Positions 8,510-18,054 of a stretch of 64,000 nt of DNA are shown here, in pieces. The translations under genes were made by a program, and so were the position numbers. The notes under the pieces are model-generated. The model saw nothing but the letters and a program-made list of their open reading frames with translations. It ran no database searches and was not told the origin of the DNA. Source of the DNA: Mycolicibacterium tusciae JS617 (lineage in GTDB: Bacteria; Actinomycetota; Actinomycetes; Mycobacteriales; Mycobacteriaceae). Within the stretch, counting starts at the first letter, position 1; each line of letters starts with the position of its first letter. The DNA lies in NCBI RefSeq assembly GCF_000243415.2, contig NZ_KI912270.1:6219837-6283836 (forward strand), given 5' to 3'.

Positions 8510-9225
8510 TGACCATCGGACTCATCTGCGCCGTCCCGCAAGAACTCGCAGCGCTGCAAAGTGACCTCTCGCAGACCCACGCCGAGGCGGTGGCGCACAC
8601 GCAATTCATCACCGGAGTCCTCGACGGCCACGAGGTTGTACTTGCCGGGTCCGGGATGGGCAAGGTCAACGCCGCAATCGTCACCACGCTGCTGGCCGAC
8701 CGGTTCGGTTGCCGCACAATCGTTTTCTCGGGCGTGGCGGGCGGACTTGATCCGGCGTTGTCCATCGGTGATGTCGTCGTCGCCGACCGCATCATCCAGC
8801 ACGATGCCGGTGTCCTCGAGAACGAGAAGATCCGTACCTACCAGCCGGGGCACGCGCCCATCATCAACCCCACCGATCGCCTCGGCTACCCGGTCGACCC
8901 GGGACTGCTTGCCAGGGTCAAGGACCGACTCGAAGGTATGCCCGTTCCGGGCCAAATCGTCTACGGCACAGTCCTTACCGGCGATCAGTACCTGAACTGC
9001 GACTCCACTCGCGAGCGTCTGCTCTCCGAACTCGGCGGCCAGGCGATCGAGATGGAGGGCGGTGCGGTCGCACAGGTCTGCGAGGCCTTCGGGCTTCCCT
9101 GGTTGGTCATCCGCGCACTATCCGACCTCGCCGGCGGAAATGCCCTCTTCGACTTCACCGCTTTTGTCGAACAGGCATCTGCAACGTCGGCAACCATCCT
9201 GCGGCGGCTGTTGCCCGTACTGTGA
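8509..9225 (+). CDS. mtnN: 5'-methylthioadenosine/S-adenosylhomocysteine nucleosidase
   Basis: The enzyme hydrolyses MTA or SAH to adenine and the thioribosyl product, recycling by-products of SAM and polyamine metabolism. The 238-residue protein has the PNP/UDP phosphorylase-1 fold: opening [14 protein letters not shown] with the catalytic-site Glu, [28 protein letters not shown] with the ribose-binding Glu, and [12 protein letters not shown] with the catalytic Asp. ATG 8509 overlaps the mgtC stop by one base. A longer frame from 8344 is a shadow through mgtC. Pairing with mgtC is unusual and its meaning is unclear. Confidence 0.9.
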   Translation: MTIGLICAVPQELAALQSDLSQTHAEAVAHTQFITGVLDGHEVVLAGSGMGKVNAAIVTTLLADRFGCRTIVFSGVAGGLDPALSIGDVVVADRIIQHDAGVLENEKIRTYQPGHAPIINPTDRLGYPVDPGLLARVKDRLEGMPVPGQIVYGTVLTGDQYLNCDSTRERLLSELGGQAIEMEGGAVAQVCEAFGLPWLVIRALSDLAGGNALFDFTAFVEQASATSATILRRLLPVL

Positions 9226-9248
9226 CCCCACAGCACGCTGCAGGAGTT

Positions 9249-10655
9249 CTACTTCGGGCCCGACCTGCTACCACTTCTCGTAGAGGCGACGACCCCGACG
9301 ACAGCCAGCACCGCGAACGTTGCGAACATCCAGCGTGCCGCCGTCGCATCGCCGCGATCGGTGGCGTTGACCACGATGCCCGCCAGCCCTGCTCCGAACG
9401 CTCCGAAGATCAGCTGCACGGTGTTGATCGCCGCCGCCGCACGCCCGCCCTCACTCGCGTCGTCGACACAGCCCATCGCCCATGCCGACAGATGTGGCCA
9501 CGCCATGCCGACTCCCATTCCCGTGACCGCCAGCGCTGCCACCCAGACCGCGATCAGCCAGCCTGACGCGTCTTCGAACTGACTGACCGCTGCCAGCGCC
9601 AGGCCCACCGCCATTACCAGAGGCGCGACGGCCACGATGCGTACAACCGCCTTCGTCCTGCTCACCGATGCGCTTGCGATCTCGCTCATCGTCCAGCCGA
9701 CCGCCAGTGCCACCCCGAGAAAGCCCGCCGCCACGGGGGCCAGGTGCGCAAGCCGCTGGCCGAAGAACGGCACATACAGATCGACCATCGTCGCGGCCAT
9801 CAACATGCCGAGGGTGAGATAGATCCACTTCAGCGGGCCGGGTCGAAAGGCCGTGGGGGGCAGGACCGCCGCGCTCGTACGGCGATCGACGACCAGGAAC
9901 ACACCGACCAGAGCTGCGCCCAACGCCACCAGAGCGACCGTCCAGACCATGTTTGACGGCACACCCGCGACGCTGATCGCCAACGCCGCTGACCCGAGCA
10001 GCAGCAGCGACCACACCGGGATCGGGTCACGCGCGGGAGCAACGCCCGTTCGAGCGGGCAACGCGAACGGCACCAGCACGGCGATCGCCGCGGCCAACAC
10101 CACCAGCACGCCGAATGCCCAACGCCACGAACCGTATTGCGCGAACAGGCCCCCGGCCGCAGGACCGATCAAGGTTCCGACGCCCCACATCGCGGAGACG
10201 AGGGCCGACGCCTTGGTCCACAGAGACGGCGGGAGCGTGGAATTGATCACCGCGTAGCCGAGCCCCGCGAGCAGTCCGCCCGCCGAGCCCTGGACAACCC
10301 GGCCGACGAGCAGCAGTTCCATCGTCGGCGCCAGCGCGCACAACAGGCTGCCCACGGCGAACACCGCGAGGCCCGAAAGGTAGGCCCACCGCGGCCCGGT
10401 TCGCGCCAGCACGGAGCTGACGGTGGTCGCCGCCACCACCGACGCGACCAAGTACACCGTGGTGACCCAGACGTAGAGGCGCTGCCCGCCGATGTCGGCG
10501 ACCGTGCTCGGCAGCAGGCTGATCGTGAGGAACTCGTTTGTGGCGTACAGCGCAACGCCGCCGGCCAATACTGTCGAGGCCCCGAGGTGCTTGGGGCCCA
10601 ACAGCTCACGCCAGCCGCCGGAGGCAGTCGTTGCGCTTACCGTCACGCCGCTCAC
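9249..10655 (-). CDS. MFS transporter, drug-efflux type (Rv1634-like)
   Basis: A 468-residue major facilitator with about 12-14 membrane helices. Helix 1 begins near residue 27, GPRWAYLSG corresponds to the loop 2-3 motif region, and GRVVQGSAGGLLAGLGY to the DHA-family motif around helix 4. Length and position one block from uvrB agree with M. tuberculosis Rv1634, annotated as a possible drug exporter. GTG 10655 is used; an in-frame GTG nine bases downstream is possible. Substrate is not predictable from the sequence. Confidence 0.88.
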   Translation of the reverse strand: MSGVTVSATTASGGWRELLGPKHLGASTVLAGGVALYATNEFLTISLLPSTVADIGGQRLYVWVTTVYLVASVVAATTVSSVLARTGPRWAYLSGLAVFAVGSLLCALAPTMELLLVGRVVQGSAGGLLAGLGYAVINSTLPPSLWTKASALVSAMWGVGTLIGPAAGGLFAQYGSWRWAFGVLVVLAAAIAVLVPFALPARTGVAPARDPIPVWSLLLLGSAALAISVAGVPSNMVWTVALVALGAALVGVFLVVDRRTSAAVLPPTAFRPGPLKWIYLTLGMLMAATMVDLYVPFFGQRLAHLAPVAAGFLGVALAVGWTMSEIASASVSRTKAVVRIVAVAPLVMAVGLALAAVSQFEDASGWLIAVWVAALAVTGMGVGMAWPHLSAWAMGCVDDASEGGRAAAAINTVQLIFGAFGAGLAGIVVNATDRGDATAARWMFATFAVLAVVGVVASTRSGSRSGPK

Positions 10656-10721
10656 GCTAAGAGCTCAACCGCCATTGAGGTCAAGTTATTTCGAAGGCGC
10701 AGGCATCGCGGCCCGTGAAGA

Positions 10722-12962
10722 TCAGCCGGGGCTTCCTGGTGCCCCGCCTGGGCTGCCGCCCTCGCCGCCGGCCCCGCCGGTGCCGGTCTGGCTACTGCCG
10801 CCGTCCCCTCCCCGACCGCCGGAGGTGTTTCCGGTGGTGCCACCGTCCGACGCCCCCGCATTACCACCGTCACCGCCGGCGCCACCAGTGCCGCTGGTGG
10901 TCGAGCCGCCGGTACCGCCGGTGCCACCCGTCGGATGTCCTAATGCGCCGGGCCCGCTGATCGTTCCGCTACCGCCATCGCCACCCTGGCCGCCGTCGCC
11001 AGAGACGCTGGAGCCACCGGTGCCGCCGCTGCCGCCATAGGCCATTCCGACGCCGGTCACGATGGCATCACCGCCTTCACCCCCGGCGCCGCCGGCGCCG
11101 CCGGCGCCGCTCGTATTGTTACCGCCGGTGCCGCCGGTACCGCCAGTGACCGTCCCGGCGCCGGTCATAGTGGCGCTGCCGCCATCGCCGCCGTTGCCCG
11201 CGACCGTGCCGTCGCTGCCGCCGACGCCGGGCGTTCCGGGGTTCGTTCCCGCCCCGCCAGCGCCGCCGCCGGCACCGGTACCGACGTCGCCGCCATCGCC
11301 TCCACGACCGGCGGTGGGTTGCCCCGAACTTCGGATGATATCCGCGCCGGTGGCACCGTTGCCGCCGTTGCCGCCGTTGCCGCCGTCGCCGCCGTCGCCG
11401 CCGTCGCCCATCGTGCCGGCTTGGCCGCCAAGGCCAGTCACACCACCGGTTCCGCCGGTTCCGGCCGCACCACCACTGCCCGCTGCCCCGCCGCTTCCGC
11501 CGTCGCCGCCGTCGCCGCCGGCCACCCCGTCTCCACCATCGACCCCGCGACCGCCGGCGGTAGTGGCGTTCGCCCCGTTACCGCCATCGTCGCCGTCGGC
11601 GCCATCGCCGCCGTCTCCGCCCGCGGCGCCGTTGCCGCCCGCACCGCCGTCACCGTTGACCCCGGCCGAACCTGCGGTTCCGGACGGTCCGGAAGCACCA
11701 CCGGCGCCGGCGTTGCCGCCCGCCCCGCCGGCTCCGCCGCCGCCACCGGCCTGACCGTTATCCCCACGGGCTCCCGAAGCCGTCACCGCCGATGCATCGT
11801 CGCCGGCCTTGCCGTCACCCCCCACGCCGCCGTTGCCGCCGTCACCACCGTCGCCGCCGTCGCCCATCGTGCCGGCTTGGCCGCCAAGGCCAGTCGCACC
11901 ACCGGTGCCGCCGGTCCCGGCCGCACCACCACTGCCCGCTGCCCCGCCGCTTCCGCCGTCGCCGCCGTCGCCGCCGGCCACACCGTCTACACCATCGACC
12001 CCGCGACCGCCGGCGGTAGTCGCGTTCGCCCCGTTACCGCCATCGTCGCCGTCGGCGCCATCGCCGCCGTCTCCGCCCGCGGCGCCGTTGCCGCCCGCAC
12101 CGCCGTCACCGTTCACCCCGACCGAACCTGCGGTTCCGAACCATCCGGAAGCACCACCAGCGCCGGCGTTGCCGCCCGCCCCGCCGGCTCCGCCGCCGCC
12201 CCCGGCCTGACCGTTATCCCCACGGGCTCCCGAAGCCGTCACCGCCGATGCATCATCGCCGGCCTGGCCGTCACCCCCCACGCCGCCCACGCCGCCGGAC
12301 CCGCCGCGTCCACCGGCGCTAAAAAACAGTCCCCCCGCGCCGCCACGGCCGCCGGCCCCGCCGGCTTCACCATCGACGCCGTCCGCGCCAGGACCAACGG
12401 TGCTACCGGCTTCACCATCGGCACCGTTGGCGCCGTTACCGCCTGCGCCGCCGTTGCCGATGAGCAGACCGCCGTTGCCACCGGCGCCACCGGCCATGCC
12501 TGCCGCCACGGCGTTGCCGCCGTCGCCGCCATTGCCGATAAGTCCCGCGTTGCCGCCGCGTCCGCCATTGGCGCCTATGCCGCCGTTGCCCATGAAGAAT
12601 CCGCCGTTGCCGCCGTTGCAGGCGCTGCCGACACAGTCAGCCGAAGCGCTCCAGCCATTGCCGAAGAACAGTCCAGCGTCGGGGTGTTCGGCCGTGCCGT
12701 TGCTGATGAACGCCGCCAGGAACGCGCCGAACAAGTCACCGGACACCGCGGTGGGACTGGCTGCGGCGGCCCCGAGTCCCGGAGACGGACACGCCGGGAG
12801 CGCGCAATCAGTGATCGGCGACGACATATCGACCAGATACACATTCGCCGAGGCATATGACGGTGGGGACTCGACCGCGAGGTCCAAATCCTGCGCCAGC
12901 CAGAAACCGGCGCCGCTCAGCGCTATGCCGGTTACCACGACTGAACGGGCAAGTGTGAACAT
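10722..12962 (-). CDS. PGRS-like glycine-rich repeat protein without a PE domain
   Basis: The 746-residue protein has a hydrophobic N-terminus (residues 5-24, signal peptide or anchor), a unique segment to about residue 110, then over 600 residues of Gly-Gly-X and Asn/Asp-Gly-Gly repeats typical of PE_PGRS C-termini, ending GGAPGSPG. Motifs such as GGAGGNGG and [12 protein letters not shown] match PGRS proteins, but the diagnostic PE domain is missing and the leader looks Sec-type. Two 152-residue blocks are nearly identical. ATG 12962 is preceded by GAGGAG. Gly-X-X repeats of this kind usually sit on or outside the envelope and may bind calcium; that is inference. Long plus-strand frames across this gene are shadows of the repeats. 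Confidence 0.85.
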   Translation of the reverse strand: MFTLARSVVVTGIALSGAGFWLAQDLDLAVESPPSYASANVYLVDMSSPITDCALPACPSPGLGAAAASPTAVSGDLFGAFLAAFISNGTAEHPDAGLFFGNGWSASADCVGSACNGGNGGFFMGNGGIGANGGRGGNAGLIGNGGDGGNAVAAGMAGGAGGNGGLLIGNGGAGGNGANGADGEAGSTVGPGADGVDGEAGGAGGRGGAGGLFFSAGGRGGSGGVGGVGGDGQAGDDASAVTASGARGDNGQAGGGGGAGGAGGNAGAGGASGWFGTAGSVGVNGDGGAGGNGAAGGDGGDGADGDDGGNGANATTAGGRGVDGVDGVAGGDGGDGGSGGAAGSGGAAGTGGTGGATGLGGQAGTMGDGGDGGDGGNGGVGGDGKAGDDASAVTASGARGDNGQAGGGGGAGGAGGNAGAGGASGPSGTAGSAGVNGDGGAGGNGAAGGDGGDGADGDDGGNGANATTAGGRGVDGGDGVAGGDGGDGGSGGAAGSGGAAGTGGTGGVTGLGGQAGTMGDGGDGGDGGNGGNGGNGATGADIIRSSGQPTAGRGGDGGDVGTGAGGGAGGAGTNPGTPGVGGSDGTVAGNGGDGGSATMTGAGTVTGGTGGTGGNNTSGAGGAGGAGGEGGDAIVTGVGMAYGGSGGTGGSSVSGDGGQGGDGGSGTISGPGALGHPTGGTGGTGGSTTSGTGGAGGDGGNAGASDGGTTGNTSGGRGGDGGSSQTGTGGAGGEGGSPGGAPGSPG
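11395..11831. repeat. Tandem duplication copy A inside the PGRS-like gene
   Basis: This segment recurs 456 bp to the right with few differences. Paired landmarks are CCCATCGTGCCGGC at 11407 and 11863, and CACGGGCTCCCG at 11765 and 12221. The period is exactly 152 codons, so the frame is kept. Edges are approximate because GCCGCC runs blur them. Confidence 0.85.
11851..12287. repeat. Tandem duplication copy B inside the PGRS-like gene
   Basis: Partner of the copy at 11395-11831. The block encodes the same series of sub-motifs ([39 protein letters not shown]), with small substitutions such as WFGTAGSVG against PSGTAGSAG. Confidence 0.85.
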
Positions 12963-13166
12963 GGTTAACTCCTCGCAGCTGTCTGGGGATAAAGCGGCGA
13001 ACCATAAATCCGATCGCGAAGTCCATAGACAGCAAATCGAAAAGTAATTTCGCTCGCGTCAGACTACAGGTTTTGAATTCAAAATCCGCAGGCTCCAGCA
13101 AAGTTAGCGCAGCTAACCGCTCTTGAGCTCAAGCGTAAGACCGCGGCTGACGATAGGTTGCAACCT

Positions 13167-14228
13167 GTGTTGCGCCCCCTGGCCTGTGCCGTGATCGTCG
13201 TCGTGTTGGCAGCCTGCAGTCAGGGCGGCGAGGCCAGCGAAACGCCTGATGCCGTCGACACTGGCTACTCCGTCGGGCTGCGGCAGGTCGAGTTCGTCGA
13301 TCGAGGTGCAGCGGATGCCGGTGACCGCCACCTGGCCATGAACGTCTTCTACCCTGCCGAGGCCGCTTCACCCGACGCGGAGCCGTTCGCGATGCCGTTC
13401 TTCACCGGGGTGACGGTGTATCCCGACCTCGCTCCAGCGGCGGACGGCGAGCGACGGCCGCTGATCCTCTTTTCCCACGGGCGGGGTAGCAACGGTCTGT
13501 ACTACGCGTGGTTCGCACAGCAGCTGGCCAGCCGCGGCTATATCGTCGCCGCGTTGGACCACTACCGAGCCAACACGTACGACTCGTCGATCATCTACCT
13601 CGCCAACAAGTTGTGGCAGCGGCCGCGAGATCTGTCGCTGGCGACGAATTTCCTTGTCGCCGACGCATTTTGGGGACCACTGATCGATAGCGAAAGAATC
13701 GGAGTGGCCGGGCATTCGCAAGGCGGGTTCACGGCGCTGTGGCTCGGCGGGGCGCGGGTCAACGCCGAGAAGTACCTGACCTTCCAGCGCGGCTGGAAGA
13801 ACAACCAGATGGTGCCTCAGCATCTGCGCGACCAGCTACCGCTCGATGCCGCCCCGGCGCTCGATGTCGCCGATCCGCGGATCAAGGCAGTCTTTTCGAT
13901 GGCGCCAGGAATCATCGACGCCTTCGGGATGGATGAGGCAGGGCTGCATGAGTTGAAGGTGCCGACCTACCTCATCGTCGGCGCCCGCGATACGCAGACC
14001 CCGCCCGATGAGAACGCCGAATTCGCCGCGGCCAACATTCCGGGTTCCGAGCTCAACGTCATAACCGGAGATGTCGACCACGAGATCTTCGTCAACGAGT
14101 GCAACCAGATCGGTCGCGACGAGCTGCCGGAGGGCTGCATCGACGCGCCGGGTGTCGACCGAGCCGCTATCCACCGCGAGATCGCCGACGCGGCCAACCG
14201 CTTCTTCGACGCCCACCTCGGCGGCTGA
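13167..14228 (+). CDS. Secreted lipoprotein, alpha/beta hydrolase (PAF-acetylhydrolase/dienelactone type)
   Basis: About 353 residues. The N-terminus is a lipoprotein signal with lipobox LAAC (acylated Cys near residue 18), so the protein is probably anchored outside the cytoplasmic membrane. The body is an alpha/beta hydrolase: LILFSHGRGSN oxyanion loop, GHSQGG nucleophile elbow, VGARDTQTPP with the likely acid, and DVDHEIF with the likely catalytic His. Chlorophyllase or PAF-AH-like esterases have this layout; the substrate is unknown. GTG 13167 begins directly at the signal peptide, with AGG about 10 bases upstream; TTG 13158 is an alternative. The stop codon abuts the uvrB stop with no gap. 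Confidence 0.87.
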   Translation: MLRPLACAVIVVVLAACSQGGEASETPDAVDTGYSVGLRQVEFVDRGAADAGDRHLAMNVFYPAEAASPDAEPFAMPFFTGVTVYPDLAPAADGERRPLILFSHGRGSNGLYYAWFAQQLASRGYIVAALDHYRANTYDSSIIYLANKLWQRPRDLSLATNFLVADAFWGPLIDSERIGVAGHSQGGFTALWLGGARVNAEKYLTFQRGWKNNQMVPQHLRDQLPLDAAPALDVADPRIKAVFSMAPGIIDAFGMDEAGLHELKVPTYLIVGARDTQTPPDENAEFAAANIPGSELNVITGDVDHEIFVNECNQIGRDELPEGCIDAPGVDRAAIHREIADAANRFFDAHLGG

Positions 14229-16379
14229 TTACTTCAAACCCGCGGCGTCCATACCGCGCAGTTCCTTCTTCAGGTCGTGAATCTCGTCGCGGATGCGCGC
14301 CGCCAACTCGAACTGAAGATCGCGTGCGGCGGTCATCATCTGCTCGGTGAGATCCCTGATCAGGTCGGCCAACTCAGCGCGCGGCATATTCGACGTGTCG
14401 CGGCCCTCGATGATGCCTGCGCTGACGGCACGGCCCGGCTCGCCCTGTGCGCGACGGCCGCGTGACGCGTTGCGCCCTGAGCCGCCGATCTCGACATCGT
14501 CGGCCTCTCTATAGACCTGGTCGAGAATGTCGGCGATCTTCCTGCGCAACGGCTGCGGGTCGATGCCGTGTTCGGTGTTGTACGCGACCTGCTTGGCACG
14601 GCGGCGGTCGGTCTCATCGATCGCCTGACGCATCGAGTCAGTGATCTTGTCGGCGTACATGTGCACTTCGCCGGACACGTTGCGGGCCGCACGGCCGATG
14701 GTCTGGATCAAGCTGCGGGTCGACCGCAGGAAGCCCTCCTTGTCGGCGTCGAGGATCGACACCAGCGAGACCTCCGGCAGGTCGAGGCCCTCCCGGAGGA
14801 GGTTGATGCCGACCAGCACGTCGTAGTCGCCGAGCCGCAGTTGCCGCAACAGCTCGACGCGGCGCAGTGTGTCGACCTCGGAGTGCAGATAACGAACCCG
14901 GATCCCCATCTCGAGCAGATAGTCGGTGAGGTCCTCGGCCATCTTCTTGGTCAGCGTGGTGACGAGGACGCGCTCGTCCCGCTCGGTGCGCTTGCGGATC
15001 TCACCGATCAGGTCGTCGATTTGGCCCTTCGTCGGCTTCAGTACCACCTGGGGATCGACGAGGCCCGTCGGCCGGATCACCTGTTCGACGAACTCACCAC
15101 CGGTTTGGCTCAGCTCGTACGGCCCGGGTGTCGCCGACAGATACACCGTCTGTCCGATCCGGTCGGCGAACTCCTCCCACGTGAGTGGCCTGTTGTCCAC
15201 CGCCGACGGCAGCCGGAAGCCGAAGTCGACGAGGTTGCGCTTGCGCGACATGTCACCCTCGTACATTCCACCGATCTGGGGCACGGTGACATGCGACTCG
15301 TCGATGACGAGCAGGAAGTCCTCGGGAAAGTAGTCCAGCAGTGTCGCGGGCGCCGAACCCGGCGGTCGAGCGTCGATGTGGCGCGAGTAGTTCTCGATGC
15401 CCGAACAGAAGCCGACCTGGCGCATCATCTCGACGTCGTAGTTGGTGCGCATCCGCAGCCGCTGGGCCTCGAGAAGCTTGCCCTGGCCTTCCAGTTCGGC
15501 CAACCGCTCCTCGAGTTCCTGCTCGATGGTGGAGATCGCATGCGCCATGCGCTCCGGGCCGGCCACGTAGTGCGTCGCCGGAAAAACGCGCAGCGAGTCG
15601 ACCTGGCGCACGACGTCGCCGGTCAGCGGGTGCATGTAGTACAACGACTCGACCTCGTCACCGAAGAACTCGATGCGCACCGCAAGTTCCTCGTACGACG
15701 GGATGATCTCAACGGTGTCGCCGCGGACCCGGAACGAACCCCTGGTGAACGCCATGTCGTTGCGGGTGTACTGCACATCGACCAGCAGGCGCAGCAGCGC
15801 GTCACGCGGAACCTCTTGACCGACCCGCAGTTCCACCGACCGGTCCAGGTAGGACTGCGGTGTGCCCAGACCGTAGATGCACGACACCGAAGCGACCACG
15901 ACCACATCGCGACGCGACAGCAGGCTCGACGTCGCCGAGTGCCGCAAGCGCTCCACGTCGTCGTTGATCGAGCTGTCCTTCTCGATGTAGGTGTCTGTCT
16001 GCGCGATGTACGCCTCAGGCTGGTAGTAGTCGTAGTACGAGACGAAGTACTCAACAGCGTTGTGTGGCAACATCTCCCGCAACTCATTGGCGAGCTGGGC
16101 GGCGAGTGTCTTGTTGGGGGCCATCACAAGGGTCGGTCGCTGCAGCCGCTCGATCAGCCACGCCGTCGTCGCCGACTTGCCGGTACCGGTGGCGCCCAGC
16201 AGCACCACGTCGCGCTCCCCCGCCTCGATCCGGCGCTGCAGATCCTCGATCGCGCCAGGCTGATCGCCCGCGGGCTGGTGCTCGCTGACGACCTCGAAGC
16301 GGCCGCCTGCGCGCACGATGGAGTCGACGGGACGGTACTCGGAGACCGCCAGCACGGGATGTTCGGTTGCGAAGGCCAT
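14229..16379 (-). CDS. uvrB: UvrABC excinuclease subunit B
   Basis: UvrB receives damaged DNA from UvrA, verifies the lesion and recruits UvrC in nucleotide excision repair. The 716-residue protein carries Walker A GATGTGKS (residues 62-69), the damage-probing beta-hairpin containing [20 protein letters not shown], superfamily 2 helicase motifs including DESH and QTIGRAARN, and the C-terminal UVR domain ([20 protein letters not shown]) that contacts UvrC. Length is close to the usual 670-720. ATG 16379 is clear. It is divergent from the DUF402 gene, an arrangement shared with Rv1633/Rv1632c. Confidence 0.98.
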   Translation of the reverse strand: MAFATEHPVLAVSEYRPVDSIVRAGGRFEVVSEHQPAGDQPGAIEDLQRRIEAGERDVVLLGATGTGKSATTAWLIERLQRPTLVMAPNKTLAAQLANELREMLPHNAVEYFVSYYDYYQPEAYIAQTDTYIEKDSSINDDVERLRHSATSSLLSRRDVVVVASVSCIYGLGTPQSYLDRSVELRVGQEVPRDALLRLLVDVQYTRNDMAFTRGSFRVRGDTVEIIPSYEELAVRIEFFGDEVESLYYMHPLTGDVVRQVDSLRVFPATHYVAGPERMAHAISTIEQELEERLAELEGQGKLLEAQRLRMRTNYDVEMMRQVGFCSGIENYSRHIDARPPGSAPATLLDYFPEDFLLVIDESHVTVPQIGGMYEGDMSRKRNLVDFGFRLPSAVDNRPLTWEEFADRIGQTVYLSATPGPYELSQTGGEFVEQVIRPTGLVDPQVVLKPTKGQIDDLIGEIRKRTERDERVLVTTLTKKMAEDLTDYLLEMGIRVRYLHSEVDTLRRVELLRQLRLGDYDVLVGINLLREGLDLPEVSLVSILDADKEGFLRSTRSLIQTIGRAARNVSGEVHMYADKITDSMRQAIDETDRRRAKQVAYNTEHGIDPQPLRRKIADILDQVYREADDVEIGGSGRNASRGRRAQGEPGRAVSAGIIEGRDTSNMPRAELADLIRDLTEQMMTAARDLQFELAARIRDEIHDLKKELRGMDAAGLK

Positions 16380-16446
16380 GATTCACCAGGGTAAGCGCGG
16401 ACTCCGACAACTTCATTCCCGTCGGCGGCGGTCCTATTGTTGACCT

Positions 16447-16956
16447 ATCCACCCTCCCAAGCATGAGACGTTCGACCTGCTGGCCCGCACTAACACCGAT
16501 CCCAAGGGCATCGTGCGTGCCGTGGACGTCTATACCGTCCGACCGTGGGGCCTCTATATGGCCCGCCCCGCCCCTGGCCGGGCGCAGTTCCACTACCTCG
16601 AATCGTGGCTGCTACCGACGTTGAGCCTGCGGGCCACCGTGTTCCATTTCAACCCGGGCTATGAACGCGACCAGGACTTTTACCTCGACGTCGGCCTGTT
16701 CACGCCGGGTGAGACGGTGTGGCACGCCGAGGATCACTACCTCGATCTGGTGCTGCGTACAGGTACGGGGGTCGAGCTGGCCGACGTCGATGAGCTGCTC
16801 ACCGCAGTCAGGCACCGCTTGCTATCGCCGGAAGCCGCTGAACAGGCGGTTCATACGGCGGTCTCCACGATCGAAGCGCTTTCCCGGCATGACTACGACC
16901 TCGACTGCTGGCTCGCGGGCCACGGTATGGTCCTGACCTGGCGGGATGGGTCGTAA
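16447..16956 (+). CDS. DUF402 domain protein (Rv1632c-like)
   Basis: A compact DUF402 protein with conserved RPWGLYMARP, FHYLESWLLP, DFYLDVG and HYLDLV blocks. Some DUF402 proteins hydrolyse nucleoside di- or triphosphates with metal ions, but activity here is unproven. The first standard start is GTG 16513 (147 residues). The upstream in-frame codons read HPPKHETFDLLARTNTDPKG, which as I recall is conserved in the M. tuberculosis homologue, where the gene starts at the HPPKHE position. The codon there is ATC at 16447, just after an in-frame TGA. Either an unusual ATC start is used or the protein is shorter than its relatives. Confidence 0.8.
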   Translation: MHPPKHETFDLLARTNTDPKGIVRAVDVYTVRPWGLYMARPAPGRAQFHYLESWLLPTLSLRATVFHFNPGYERDQDFYLDVGLFTPGETVWHAEDHYLDLVLRTGTGVELADVDELLTAVRHRLLSPEAAEQAVHTAVSTIEALSRHDYDLDCWLAGHGMVLTWRDGS

Positions 16957-17054
16957 CGCCCGTTCGGCCGGAGCCGATTTCCCATGTGATGAAGGCAACA
17001 GCGCAGGTCAACGGCGTGGCTCTAACGTGGGCCAAGCCGGTAAAGTCGGCTGCC

Positions 17055-17618
17055 ATGAGTTCTGCCAAGCGCCGATGGTCGGCCGTCGCCGCTGTCGCCG
17101 CAGTCGGTATGGGCATGCTGGGTTCTTCCGCGACGGCACTCGCGCAACCCAGCACCGAGGCCGAGCCACTGCCTGCACCCGACGCCGCTGCCCCCGAGGT
17201 GCTCCACAATGTCATCTACCGAGCGCGCGCTGACGGGACGTCCCGTGACGCGGTGGTCGCGTACAAGATGGATGATGCGAACGTCAATAGCGCTACGCCG
17301 ACAATGCTTCCCGGCCAGACATTCGAGGTCAACGCGGTGCTCGACGATCCCAAGCTGGCCGGGATGCAGGTGTCTATCGGATGGCCATACGGATCGAACC
17401 TGCACTGCGAGATCCTGGTCGACGACCAGATAGTCGCTCAGGCCGACCAGTTCATCGCACCGAGGTTCTTCCGCGTCAAGGACGACCCGCTGTACGGCAC
17501 GCTGCAGTGCGGTGCCCCGCTGGACATTCCCGTCGCCGGGGTCCCCGGCCAGGATGCCGGACCCGAGGATCCGAACGCCGTGCCTGCTGACCCGAACGCG
17601 CCAGCGCCTGCGGCCTAA
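17055..17618 (+). CDS. Secreted protein of unknown function
   Basis: About 187 residues. From ATG 17055 there is a clear signal peptide (SSAKRRW, then a hydrophobic core ending TALA-QP, about residue 31). The mature part has two Cys (in HCEIL and QCGAP, likely a disulfide) and a Pro/Ala/Asp-rich tail. Frames opening at 16986 put 23 extra residues before the signal peptide, so I prefer 17055 despite a weak ribosome site. No family recognised. Its stop shares four bases with the convergent secreted-protein gene. Confidence 0.75.
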   Translation: MSSAKRRWSAVAAVAAVGMGMLGSSATALAQPSTEAEPLPAPDAAAPEVLHNVIYRARADGTSRDAVVAYKMDDANVNSATPTMLPGQTFEVNAVLDDPKLAGMQVSIGWPYGSNLHCEILVDDQIVAQADQFIAPRFFRVKDDPLYGTLQCGAPLDIPVAGVPGQDAGPEDPNAVPADPNAPAPAA

Positions 17619-17953
17619 CCGGTCCCCTGCAACGAGCCCCCCGGCTGCAGCACGGGCATGCCCGGGTCGCGTTGCACCTTGACCGGTTCAATGATCTGGC
17701 ATTCCTGTTTCTTGTCGCAGACGGTGTCGGACCCGTCTTTCCATGAACACATCGCCCCCGATACTTGGCCCGAACCGCTGAATGTGCCGCCGTAGCGGTC
17801 ACACATCATCTTCAGGCTGTTCTCGGATTGATTGAACTTCTTCGGCTCGGCATCCGCGACGGTGGCGGTGCCGACGGCGAGACCAACAGCGATGACGCCG
17901 ACAGTTACGGCGGTCCGAACGGTCTTCGCCCCTCGCGCAATTGCATAAAACAT
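17615..17953 (-). CDS. Small secreted Cys-containing protein, function unknown
   Basis: 112 residues starting at ATG 17953. The signal peptide runs to about residue 35 (VADA-EPKKF). The mature part contains four Cys (MMCDRYGG, AMCSWKDG, VCDKKQEC) that could form two disulfides, and ends in a Pro/Gly-rich tail. Similar small exported proteins with a CSW pattern are common in mycobacteria; function unknown. The gene is convergent with the secreted-protein gene at 17055, sharing CTAA at the stops. Confidence 0.78.
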   Translation of the reverse strand: MFYAIARGAKTVRTAVTVGVIAVGLAVGTATVADAEPKKFNQSENSLKMMCDRYGGTFSGSGQVSGAMCSWKDGSDTVCDKKQECQIIEPVKVQRDPGMPVLQPGGSLQGTG

Positions 17954-18054
17954 GACGTACTCCTCTGGTAGGTGGCCGCCCGGCCGGGCCGCCGCTACAG
18001 GTAGGAGTCACAGACATCGGTCTGCTGGACACTTTGTTCGGAGATTTCTGGTCG

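Noticed and set aside
11062..12860. Long plus-strand open frames (up to 513 codons) rich in Pro, Ala and Arg
   Set aside because: They are the antisense reading of the GGC/GCC repeats of the PGRS-like gene, with no ribosome site or family match.
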